A program made the position numbers and the translations under genes. A DNA stretch of 19,362 nucleotides from Psilocybe azurescens. Its lineage: Eukaryota > Basidiomycota > Agaricomycetes > Agaricales > Agrocybaceae. The DNA lies in the NCBI GenBank assembly GCA_023853785.1, contig JAJIRX010000653.1:1-19362 (forward strand), written 5' to 3'. This document shows positions 10,839-18,905 of the stretch, piece after piece. The notes beneath the pieces are model-generated. The model saw only the letters and a program-made list of their open reading frames with translations, was not told where the DNA came from and made no database searches. Numbering within the stretch: position 1 is the stretch's first letter; each line of letters starts with the position of its first letter.

Positions 10839-11883
10839 TACACGACCTTCTGACTCTATCGACTTGTTACACATCATTCTTCGTATATCGCAGTGACTCG
10901 TAAAGTACAGCATATTTTTAATAAATCTCTTATGATATCGTATTAACAAATTTCTCTGCGCTTTGCAAAATCTTGTCTTTTTTAATATTTTCCGTCATCA
11001 TTGACATTTCCGGTGGCAAAACAGCCCATGCTCCGTCATTTCAGAGCGTGATCGGTCTTGCGAAACACGTGAGTAAATCGCGTGCGACGCGACTCCTGCA
11101 CACCCATGAATTTGCTGCGGGACCGTCCTGCCCAGAAAGTATGGTAAATCGAAGAGTTCGAAGGCTCCAGTGGTCGCAAAACATTACCGGTCCATCGAGT
11201 TCGATTCATGAGCCGTGGTCATAGTCGCAACAAAAAGAGAATTCGATATGTGATGGCAAATAAACACTCCTACAACCTACATGAGACAATTAAGCGCGGG
11301 GGCCTCAATCTGTCCCCTGGCTACCTGTCGTCAGTTGAGTCCGGCGAGGGTGACAGAGGCAGGGACATCAGTGGCCTTTTCAACCTCAGTCTTGCTGGGG
11401 CTGAGAGTGATCTCGACGTAGTAGGGCTCGCCCTGGTAAGGAGTTAATCGCGACCGCCGGCACGGTATGTGCGGCGGCGGGTTTTCATCGAGGGTTGAGG
11501 AAAGACTTCTCGGGCCAGCGACCTGAACAGGCGAAGGAGGATTTAAGTACAAGTCGATACGGAAAGACCCTGGCTTGCCCGTCCAACACCAGCAAACCTG
11601 CGGAAATGTATCACGCGGTTGTGATCTTTAGGTTCCCAAGGTAGGCGCAAGCCTTGGTCAACTTAATATCTACAAATTTTTTCAATTATGCATATTCAAC
11701 CGAATATCATGTCTTCCATGCCAGAAAAGGCAGCGGCGACTTCACGCATGTCCTTCATTCAGAGAAGACATTGTCAATCTGTCATTGTTTCTGGAGGTCT
11801 CCTTCCAAAAATGATTTCTACTACGACATCGCCGAATGCAAGTAAAACTAAACAATTATGTAAACCAAGGTAGAGATATTTGA
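10839..11883. other. Roughly 1 kb between convergent genes, no convincing gene
   Basis: It lies between the 3' ends of the coiled-coil gene and the WD40-type gene. Two weak coding-like stretches are present. One is a minus-strand open frame around 11331-11590 without a usable ATG (described separately). The other is a 61-codon plus-strand frame at 11688-11873 starting MHIQPNIMSSMPEKAAATSR, which has no recognisable domain. The AT-rich part just after 10839 is probably 3' untranslated sequence. I see no transposon ends, tRNA or tandem array. Confidence 0.4.
11331..11590 (-). pseudogene. Coding-like minus-strand fragment without a start codon
   Basis: The open frame has ordered, non-shadow-like protein sequence: GKPGSFRIDLYLNPPSPVQV near the top, then RLTPYQGEPYYVEITLSPSK and TEVEKATDVPASVTLAG before a TGA at 11331-11333. 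No ATG precedes it in frame, and I found no clear acceptor to join it to an upstream exon. It could be the last exon of a gene with a missed upstream part, a decayed fragment, or chance. The local sequence is more GC-rich than its surroundings. Confidence 0.3.
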
Positions 11884-13517
11884 CTAAGAATGTTCATGCC
11901 CCTCCTCCTTAATAAATCCACTTTCTTTCATCTTCGCAATTATAAACGCAAAAAACTAAGAAACAAAGTGAAGACGTCAGAAATGGACCTATAAGAAAAT
12001 TAAAGAAGATCTCACGGCGAAAGCATATGGTGACCAGGTGGGGTATGTCACGAGGGCAACAAAGAAAAACAGAGGGCTATGGGTCCTCACGTAGCTGGAG
12101 AGTGTGGTTCCAGAACGACTCTCATCGTTATTGCCGGTCGTCAAAGCCACGGCCCGTTTCTCCCATAGGTAGATAGACCCATTGGAGGATGCTGCAATGA
12201 GCACTTTTCGACTTTCCGCCCGAGTGACTGTAACAGCTTGGGTCATATGTGTTTCTGACGTCCAAGACATAAGTTCGAAAAATGTTCAGGGCGACGGAAT
12301 AAACCAACCTTTATCGCTAGAAGTAAGCGTTTGAAGAACATAATTGTTGGCTACATCAAAGATGTAGACTTTATTGGTGTGACTTCCACAAATTGATAGT
12401 TTCGATCCTTCAATGAATTCGCATTGTTTGATGAAGTAGCGGAGCGTGGTCAGCGAGTCTCCTCACGGCAAGAGACTGAACGGGTGACATATCGGGAGGA
12501 TGGTAGACATCAAAATTGCCGTTGTTCAGGTTGTTGACGATCACGGCTGTTTGATCACTCGACAAGGCAACGGATCCGCTATGTAATTTATCAGCCATAT
12601 GTAATGAGAGTGCGATGCGAAATACATACATCCCGCTAGCTAGTTCTTTGCTCCATAATACGTCGCCATTGGCGGCATCTCGACAACGACTAAGGCATTC
12701 ATTAGCATTGTTAAATGATTGAGGGTACATAACATACGCGACGCCGTCTTCTAATCCAAAAGACAAGAGATTCTGGCTCCTGGCGGCCGTGAGAAGATTA
12801 CAGATGTGGGAATACCTGGTCGATTGCTAGGAGCTTCCCAGATGAGTCTCACCAAACCTGCTGAGGGCTCTTGGATAAGTCTTGGGAACAAGTGATACAA
12901 AGGATATATCTCACCGGCAGCTTCGATGTGGTACATCTTCACAGCACCTGAATGGCTGGAAGCCACCAGTCTGCCATTGATCTTGTCAAACGCCACGTTC
13001 TCCACTGTATCGTTTGGGGTGAAAAGTTGTGTCATGGTCCCCGTTCTGCAAATGGCTTTGAAAATGGTAAGAACAGAAAAACATTGCGTTGACTACTTGA
13101 CCGACCTTGACAGACCGAGAGTCCATGATAAAGATACTTAGACTGCCTACAACAGATCCTACGCACAGCACCGTTATGGCTTCCCTCGCGAAGCGACTCA
13201 GCGTATGCCCAGGCAAGGCAGGTAACTTGGCCCCAGCCTTTATTTTCCAAGACCTGTTCTGTTCGGAATGTTTCTGTGTTCCAAACAAATACCTTGTCGC
13301 TGTCACCTAAATTCTCATTTTAGCTAGATTATACCAAGTCGAAACATGGCTGAACATACCGGCAGCGAGCAAGAATTTTGCATTATTGGAAAAGAGTAAA
13401 TGGTCGACATGTTCGACCCCGGGTTCTTGAGCTCCTTCGCGAGGACAAATGAAGCATTCTAAGTCAAAGGTTAGCGCAAATGTCATCTCCTCGAAGGCGT
13501 GTACTCGCCAGATTCAT
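11884..13517 (-). CDS. WD40-repeat-type beta-propeller protein
   Basis: ATG 13517 opens a short first exon (MNLAK). Introns are 13459-13504, 13307-13359, about 13056-13101, 12861-12914, 12690-12737, 12589-12629 and 12255-12308, with a longer one probable before 11950. WD-like strands follow one another: VDHLLFSNNAKFLLAAGDSD with KVFVWNTETF, then GWGQVTCLAWAYAES, VLCVGSVVGSLSIFIMDSRS, TVENVAFDKINGRLVASSHS with GAVKMYHIEA, GSVALSSDQTAVIVNNLNNG, FIEGSKLSICGSHTNKVYIF, and RKVLIAASSNGSIYLWEK. WD40 proteins are scaffolds for protein binding. The layout matches uncharacterised WD40-like proteins I recall from agarics. Shifts are needed near 13185, at CC 12779-12780 and near 12424-12432. The C-terminus is uncertain: reading on to TAG 11884-11886 gives FFAFIIAKMKESGFIKEEGH; the alternative is a stop at 11989-11991. 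Confidence 0.75.
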
Positions 13518-14017
13518 ATCTTAGAAGTTAAACAGGGAAATTGGCCTTGAAGTCGAGGTTGATGAGTTTGATGCGAAAAGTGGGATGAGGGTGCTCTTAA
13601 TCCAACATCGTTTATCTATAGTGAGCCAAGTATAAGCGAGTTCACATCGTGTCATTTTTGTCAGCTCACCTTTGGCATTGGATCACCAGTGCGCCACGAC
13701 CAAGCCACTTCGAATTTTGTCTCCTTTGTCAAGTCTCCTTTGGCGGCTTGATCGCCCGGTACTTTCTCTCTTTACTATTCAAACGCGATCATAGCCTATA
13801 TATGGTTTCCTTTGTCCAGTTTCCTTTGATACTGGATCGTTGTGCGCCATATTTCAATAAATCTCCGTACAACTTCGGCTTTTTGTCACCCTTATTTTCT
13901 TTCATAATGCAGAAGGTAATTTTCGTCAAAAGTAATATACGATGCTATCTTATTGAGTATCTACTCGTGTCTTGAATTGCGACAGTGATTTCATAGTGTA
14001 CTGTTGGTGTGTTGTCG
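13518..14017. other. Noncoding region with degenerate repeats
   Basis: This region is upstream of the WD40-type gene and upstream of the next plus-strand gene. No reading frame shows coding character. It carries the short degenerate repeats listed separately at 13659-13849 and a TATA-like CTATATATGG at about 13796-13805. Confidence 0.4.
13659..13849 (+). repeat. Three degenerate direct repeats (TGTC..TCCTTTG..GGATC..GCGCCA)
   Basis: Three units follow the pattern TGTC-AGT-TCCTTTG, then a TGATC/GGATC core, at about 13659, 13727 and 13813. Units 1 and 3 also share GTGCGCCA (13689-13696 and 13842-13849). Units 2 and 3 share a near-identical 24-nt double motif, TCTCCTTTGTCAAGTCTCC (about 13719) against TTTCCTTTGTCCAGTTTCC (about 13805), differing by C/T and A/C substitutions. 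The spacing (about 68 and 86 nt) is irregular. Confidence 0.55.
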
Positions 14018-14178
14018 AAGAGGAAAGGAAACCGTGTGAATAAGCCTTGGGTGGCCTTTTGTGGTGGGCGGATTTTCATGCCGCTGATGCCGTCCTGCCG
14101 ATCGCGGCATTGAAATCTGCTCTGTATAAGAAAGTGAGCGATCAAAATTAAGGTCCCTTTCCGACCTTCCCTTTTCTC
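14018..14178. mobile_element. Foldback MITE-like element, copy B
   Basis: The left end contains GGAAACCGTGTGAATAAG (about 14027-14044), matching copy A's GGAAAGCGTGAGAATAAG at 16 of 18 positions. The centre is a clear inverted repeat: GATTTTCATGCCGC (14071-14084) against GCGGCATTGAAATC (14104-14117). The right end, CCCTTTCCGACCTTCCCTT (about 14155), is a poorer inverted match than in copies A and C, so this copy is the most decayed at that end. It lies about 280 nt upstream of the intact gene at 14462. Confidence 0.5.
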
Positions 14179-14461
14179 CATGTTACAAAGGAATCTGAAA
14201 GGGCATTGTTCGAAGTTCCAGGCATGAGTGATATTTGGGCGCATGAAAGCGAGTTGAAAGCGAGGGTTTATTCCAGCTGCAGATGAAAAATGGACTTGAA
14301 AGCGAGCTATGCGAGTTCTTCCAATACCGTACCCAATATATCGCCATCCCTTTGCCTCGCTCAGTGCATACATAAGAAAACTTAAATCTCGTTTACTACC
14401 CAATTTATCCTTACCTTTCCTTTTTTCAATCTTAACTTAACAACTGCGACATTACATATCT

Positions 14462-15330
14462 ATGGAATCCTTCATTAACGCCTACTCGCGTATCACATTG
14501 CCCGTTCCTGGTGGAGCTTCCCTGGTGGAACCCTCCGTTATGCCAGAAGTACCTGGATCATACTTCGCATATCCCCACCCTCAAGTCACATCTCGCATCA
14601 ATTTCTCGCCGATATTTCGCCCTCCTCCAGCTGTTCCTAAGGTAGGAATGCGGATTAACTGGGACTTGCGAAGTCCTACCTCTAGTCCATCTTCCGTAGC
14701 GAGCCCATTAGCCACCGATCCGTCGACACCACCTCCATCTAACCCACCCACCGTGGGACCATCCACTTTGCCCACAGCGGGACCATCGAGTGCGCGAGCT
14801 GGTCCTTCAAGAGTGGTCATAATCCCCAAGCCCGTAGGGGAACCTGGTCGCCCGGGCTCTGGCGGATTTAATTTGGAAGACATCCTCCAGAACACTTACA
14901 ACTGGACTAAGAAGGATGTGGAAACATTGTTGGTGAGAGTTTACTCCTATGTTAGCAGATATCTGTTCTTAATATCTTACTCTATCTTGCAGGCTTATAT
15001 CCGCAGGGAAGCCACCAGGACACTTCGACTTAACGCTAGCTATCGCTCACAGAACCAGACGCTTATAAATAAGATCTGTGAGATGGTGTGTGATCTATTT
15101 TCACTTTAACTATGTGTATTGACTTCACACAGGCCATGGACGCTGACCACTGGCCTGTATTGACCAACTACGACAATTGCTGGCCTGTAAGGAGTGCGTT
15201 GAAACTCATCCTCAAGTACAAATCGGAAGCCTTGCGGCGGGTAGAAGGCAAGAGGGTGGCGGCCCGCATTCGAGATGCGATCGACAATAGAGAGAAGTCG
15301 CATGAGCCTAGCAGCAGCGATGAAGTGTAA
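14462..15330 (+). CDS. Intact three-exon protein with Pro/Ser-rich head and conserved C-terminal domain
   Basis: ATG 14462 follows a CT-rich leader. Introns 14933-14992 (60 nt) and 15086-15132 (47 nt) join in phase, giving 253 residues to TAA 15328-15330 without any frame shift. Residues 1 to about 125 are Pro/Ser/Thr-rich and probably disordered (for example DPSTPPPSNPPTVGPSTLPT). The C-terminal half is helical and charged: FNLEDILQNTYNWTKKDVET, then AYIRREATRTLRL, DADHWPVLTNYDNCWPVRSA with LKLILKYKSEALRRVE, then a Lys/Arg-rich stretch and an acidic SSSDEV end. I recall uncharacterised agaric proteins with the same 'WPVL..Y..CWPVR..LK..LKY' core. Function unknown; there is no signal peptide or membrane segment. 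Confidence 0.85.
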
Positions 15331-15527
15331 GTTGTGGCGCACTCATCTTGAATTCGGGTTTCTCTCCTTTCAGCGTCGTTTATTGCTTGTAGTTCGGGTT
15401 TGACACCCATTTACTTTTCTTTTTCTTTCCTTGGATCAGTCATTACTCTTTCCGATACAGTCTTTACTCCATCATACAATTGTTATTTACGGACTCTCAT
15501 ACTTCTTTTACAAGTGCGATGGGTGGG
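15331..15527. other. Noncoding spacer, 3' flank of the intact gene
   Basis: CT-rich and AT-rich sequence with no coding frame that I would support. It presumably contains the 3' untranslated region and polyadenylation signals of the gene ending at 15330. Confidence 0.4.
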
Positions 15528-15695
15528 ATGAGAAGGGGAAAGCGTGATAAAATAAGTGCGCGATGATGATATCCGGAGCAGAATTTTATGCCGATAAAGC
15601 CGAGGAGGCGCTTTTCAAAAAGCAACCCGGCATAGAAATCGTCGTCGCATATCAAAGGCGCTGCTGTGACAATGTAACGCTTTCCTCTTCTTTCC
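15528..15695. mobile_element. Foldback MITE-like element, copy C
   Basis: The left end GAGAAGGGGAAAGCGTGATA (about 15530-15549) is an inverted match to the right end TGTAACGCTTTCCTCTTCTT (about 15674-15693), with most positions agreeing. The centre has the inverted pair GAATTTTATGCCG (15581-15593) and CCGGCATAGAAATC (15627-15640). It shares CGCGATGAT, TATCCGG, GGCAT, GGCGCT, TGAC and ACGCTTTC in the same order with copy A. The length (about 168 bp) is nearly the same as copy A (166 bp). No ORF. Confidence 0.6.
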
Positions 15696-16030
15696 AACCT
15701 TCTAGCACCTAGTTTGCGTTTCAGCCTGCCAAGTTCTGCTCAACTGTAGCTCACGTTTTCACCTATCTTGTTCAACCGCTCCTTGTATAAGCTTTCAAAT
15801 CTGTAGAATAATAACAAGATATAGATAGTATAATGTATTCCACAACAATTCCACAAATAAAAGAGGACACCGTGGACGAAAGCGTTAAGCGCCAAAGATT
15901 TGGTTGTGGTGGAAATGCATAGGTAATTAACGTACTTGGGACGGCCAGGAATGATAATGAAATGTTCTTTAACCCGTTGTGGTGTCGGTTTCTTCTCTCA
16001 ATTTGGATGATTTTTCGCTGATTAGTGTTT
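15696..16030. other. Unresolved stretch between copy C and the next gene
   Basis: A plus-strand ATG at 15835 opens MYSTTIPQIKEDTVDESVKR, then a stop; it may be a first exon of the following gene after a frame shift. On the other strand a 89-codon frame (15772-16041) starts MDLPNTNQRKIIQIERRNRH. Neither can be joined to neighbours with confidence, so I leave the stretch unassigned. Confidence 0.3.
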
Positions 16031-16968
16031 GGTAGATCCATCGACTCTGAAGGAAGACGTTGAGCACCTCCACGAAATGGTAAAGTTTCAAAATTTTATA
16101 CCTAGTGGTCCTTCTCCTGTTGAAACCTCAATCATGCATGATATAGATAGCTAAGATGACAACAGAAAAGGACGCATTCCTTGGTTCTTTGTGGCCGTCC
16201 CAGATGGACGTGCTGTTGAATGTGCGGCGTTGCAGCGATGTCGCCAGCACGTCGTACGGGAGTGGACAACTATACAGGTGTGTATATATATATTCCTAAA
16301 GCACACCGCTGAACTTGGTCAACTCCAAGTTACTCGAGCTACATCGCCTTTCTCTCTCTGACGCATTTAATTCTACTATGATCTTAGGGTTGGGCAGGCG
16401 CGACGACCTGCGTTTCTGGAGCTACACGTATAGTCTCCAATCCATGTAAGTCTGATCACCATTGAATAGCTTTCATGCTACCATGGATGATAACAATCGT
16501 TTGTTTAGACTACTCTCAATGCTTGCCTGGTGTCGTTTCAAGCTCATCAACCGCCATGGCCACAAAGCCAAGTTCCACCCCAAGTACCACCAGCAAGCCC
16601 GCAACATCTTCTGTCCCCGCAACGTCGATGTCTGATCCGTCTCCTGCTTGCTCTGCGAGTCTCACTTCTAGGGTGACAGGAAAACTCTCACATGTCGGAA
16701 TCAACATTGCCGTGTTCGACTTCGGGTGTTCGACTTTGGATGCAACTCTGATGGTGTGCGTCGCTTTCTGACCAAATGTTATTTGTGTTTCGTTGGCTAA
16801 AATGAATTTGAATTGCTCACTTAAATAGAGCTGCAATGCATCACTTTGCCAACGATGACGGATTCAACACCTTCCGCCCGCCTGTCGTCTGGCAATTTTT
16901 CACGAAGCGATGTCATAATCAGCGCGATCAACCAGACGAACTTCGCTAAATATGATGACCTCGTTCAG
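16031..16968 (+). CDS. Probable multi-exon protein with Ser/Thr-rich region, boundaries uncertain
   Basis: Best-supported exons are about 16031-16079 (VDPSTLKEDVEHLHEM), 16156-16277, 16388-16445 and 16509-16753, with a further possible exon 16829-16968. Junctions 16277/16388 and 16445/16509 are in phase. The second exon gives GRIPWFFVAVPDGRAVECAA after allowing one extra A in the run at 16166-16169; it continues across the next junction as VVREWTTIQGWAGATTCVSG. This vaguely recalls the RNase H1 N-terminal (viroplasmin-like) fold, but I would not name it on that basis. The third part is strongly Ser/Thr-rich (SSSSTAMATKPSSTPSTTSK), ending FDFGCSTLDATLM before a GTGTGC donor. Start, final exon and true stop are not resolved. 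Confidence 0.45.
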
Positions 16969-17135
16969 GTGAGGGATTTTATGTCTCTGTTTGTCTATTT
17001 ATCATTTATATGCTCGATAATTAGGCGTGCTTGGCTGTGAGGGCATCCTGTTGTTGACGTCCACAACTATGCAGCGGTTCAAAAGCAAACTAAGTATCCT
17101 TATTCGAATCAAACTGCCGGATGGACTTCTCACTT
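16969..17135. other. Spacer between the uncertain plus-strand gene and a minus-strand gene
   Basis: It begins with an apparent donor (GTGAGG at 16969). It could hold a final exon of the preceding gene, but no frame after the nearest acceptor (about 17026) stays open convincingly. Nothing else is recognisable. Confidence 0.3.
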
Positions 17136-17422
17136 TCATTCACTGTAGATTGGGCTAGCCTCCCATCCTTCATCATTATCTAATTGCTCATCAAGGTCGC
17201 CATGGATCACAGAATGGACATGGGAAGCTGTTTTCGATTGATTCCAAACGCCGGTAATGTTTCTCTTTGCGTTCTTCTTTGCCTTACGAAAGTAATCAGT
17301 GATTTGTGGCTTAGGCAATAGGATTTTGTGAAAATTTTAGGGAGGAACAGCTCGATAAAATCCCACCGAACTTTGGGATCATTCCATTCTTTGAAAAAGA
17401 AAGCGATTCCGCTATTTTTCAT
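17136..17422 (-). CDS. Small basic/acidic protein with a PIP-box-like ITDYF motif
   Basis: ATG 17420-17422 starts MKNSGIAFFFKEWNDPKVRW and continues DFIELFLPKIFT. One extra A in the A4 run (plus-strand T4 at 17324-17327) joins it to ILLPKPQITDYFRKAKKNAK, then an acidic C-terminus (GDLDEQLDNDEGWEASPIYS) and TGA at 17136-17138. It is about 95 residues. The ITDYF followed by basic residues resembles a degenerate PCNA-interacting (PIP) box, which normally also has a Gln three residues before the Ile; here that position is Lys. An upstream exon may exist. Function unknown; the match is suggestive only. Confidence 0.45.
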
Positions 17423-17647
17423 GATTTTACCGGTTTTTTAAGGATCCGGCCAATATTTTAGGGTGTGCATTCCTTAATTGGCAATTTAAAGTGGAGCGGC
17501 TCCGATAGAATGAGCTGAAAGTTGGTCGGGAAGCTCCTTAAACGGGATTCTACTGATTCCGATGGTTTTGGGGGCCATGAATAAAAGCTGATTTTTAGTT
17601 GAGTTTGATTGTCCGTGACTGTAACGGCACTGGGATCGGGAACGGGA
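17423..17647. other. Region between divergent small genes, no firm gene
   Basis: A minus-strand frame (17458-17706) contains KISFYSWPPKPSESVESRLR, but it overlaps the start of the plus-strand His/Gln-rich gene and lacks exon support. The plus strand has a Gly/Asn/Thr-coding stretch just before 17648. The repeated ATTTTAGGG (17334-17342, 17454-17462) is short and probably chance. Confidence 0.3.
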
Positions 17648-18215
17648 TGGGAAATAACGGATACGCGCCGGCGGTGCCTGCGCACGCGTCCGATCTTGAC
17701 GCGCATTACTGGAAGAACATGTTTATTGAGCTGGGATTCGGGGATACCGTCGAACGGAACAGCAGCACCAACCCCAGCAACATCATCCTCAGCAACATCA
17801 GCACCAGCACCAACATGAACATAAACAGCATCAGCAGCGCCATCAACAACAGCAAAACTCGACGCGGCGTGTCGCGGAGCGCGACTGTCACAGTGCGTAT
17901 AGATGATTTATCGTGTTCTTTTATATGACGTATTTTTAATCTATTTCCCTCTTTTTTCGTATAGATCGCCTAGGTGATGAAGCACCTTAGCCTGCCGCTC
18001 GCGGATGCGTCGCCATCGTTCGCTCGCGGCGGCTCTCGGTGCTCATTCAGTCAAACGTGCGACTGCTGTATATTCTGTGCGGATGGGAGATCAAGCTGGC
18101 GAAAGAATGCGCGGGTGGCGACGAGCGCAAGCTGAAGAAAGAGGTGGTTAGGACTCTGACTTGGCCTTATCTCTCCAAGGAAGTCCGTGCTCAGAATGAA
18201 AAGTTTTTGCATTGA
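17648..18215 (+). CDS. His/Gln-rich protein, two exons, frame-shifted
   Basis: An ATG at 17648 reads MGNNGYAPAVPAHASDLDAH then YWKNMFIELGFG. After allowing one extra G in the G4 run 17740-17743, the frame gives a low-complexity His/Gln tract (EQQHQPQQHHPQQHQHQHQH and onward) ending STRRVAERDCH. A donor at 17893 (GTGCGT) and acceptor at 17964 follow. The last part encodes a plausible folded C-terminus: SVLIQSNVRLLYILCGWEIK, then KLKKEVVRTLTWPYLSKEVR with AQNEKFLH, and TGA 18213-18215. An in-frame TAG (17989-17991) near the start of the last exon is not explained by my splice model, so another intron end or a lesion exists there. I do not recognise the family. Confidence 0.55.
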
Positions 18216-18345
18216 ATGATCATAGCTTGCATATTTCTTCCCCTTCGGTCAAACTGGATCTATATGTGTGTGCTTCACCGCACTGTTTTATGTTACATAT
18301 CATGTCGATCAAACCATACCCTTCCCATACCCTTCTCGTCACATT

Positions 18346-18905
18346 TCATACGTCTTTTAGAGAGTGGCCATACAGCGCCTTATATCTCCATCTTCTCCTC
18401 CTCATTCGACTCTTCGTCACAGTCCCCCTATCCCTCCCCTTATCGCCCGAGCTACCGTCCTCTACGTCCTCCATAGCCTCTCCCGCTTCGTTGAAGGCTC
18501 CCGACGCTTCCTCGTTATCGATATCCATCTCCTCGTCCGACCGAGTGGCTGCATCCTTGGAGTTGAGATCTTCGGCGGGGAATAACTAACGTGAGCGGCG
18601 CTGGAAACTTGACGGCTAGCACAGCGACGACTCACCGAGGAGGGCCAACGCCTTCGTTATTGCATCGGTCGCGTCATCTCTCCCCTCTCGCTGGATTGTG
18701 AGACTGCCCGAGCGGGTATGAGGCCATGACCGTCGAATGAGTCGATAGCGACATTTCCTTACCTTCTCGACCGCATTCATCGCAGTCTCGAGTCGCGCAG
18801 ACGTGCATCTCTACGTCTGGGCATCATTAGGTTAGTTTGATGAGCTATTTTCTTAGATATACAACGACACTTACCTTGCTCTGTAGAAGAATTAGCGCCA
18901 GACAT
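18346..18905 (-). CDS. Acidic hypothetical protein with basic C-terminus, four exons
   Basis: ATG 18903-18905 (MSGANSSTEQ); introns 18817-18874, 18691-18762 and 18570-18635 join in phase. The middle is helical (RLETAMNAVEK, then REGRDDATDAITKALALLGD), followed by a very acidic stretch (RSDEEMDIDNEEASGAFNEA, GEAMEDVEDGS) and an Arg-rich end (KSRMRRRRWRYKALYGHSLK), with TGA 18346-18348. A dinucleotide seems to be missing in the CGCG at about 18796-18800: two added bases link the second exon's beginning (DVEMHVCA) to RLETAMNAVEK. The acidic-then-basic layout suggests a nuclear or chromatin-associated role, but that is inference from composition. It converges with the His/Gln-rich gene, 130 nt between stops. 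Confidence 0.6.

Noticed and set aside
13659..13849. CRISPR-like array
   Set aside because: The units are degenerate with irregular spacing, and the window is eukaryotic.
13945..14403. 152-codon minus-strand frame across copy B
   Set aside because: It runs through the foldback element, has no domain-like sequence or splice support, and looks like chance.
14581..14895. Gly/Asp-rich minus-strand frame opposite the intact gene
   Set aside because: It is the reverse reading of the Pro/Ser/Thr-rich head of the gene on the other strand.
17706..17891. Leu/Met-rich hydrophobic minus-strand frame that looks like membrane segments
   Set aside because: It is the antisense of the CAN-repeat tract encoding His/Gln; the hydrophobicity is an artefact of the repeat.
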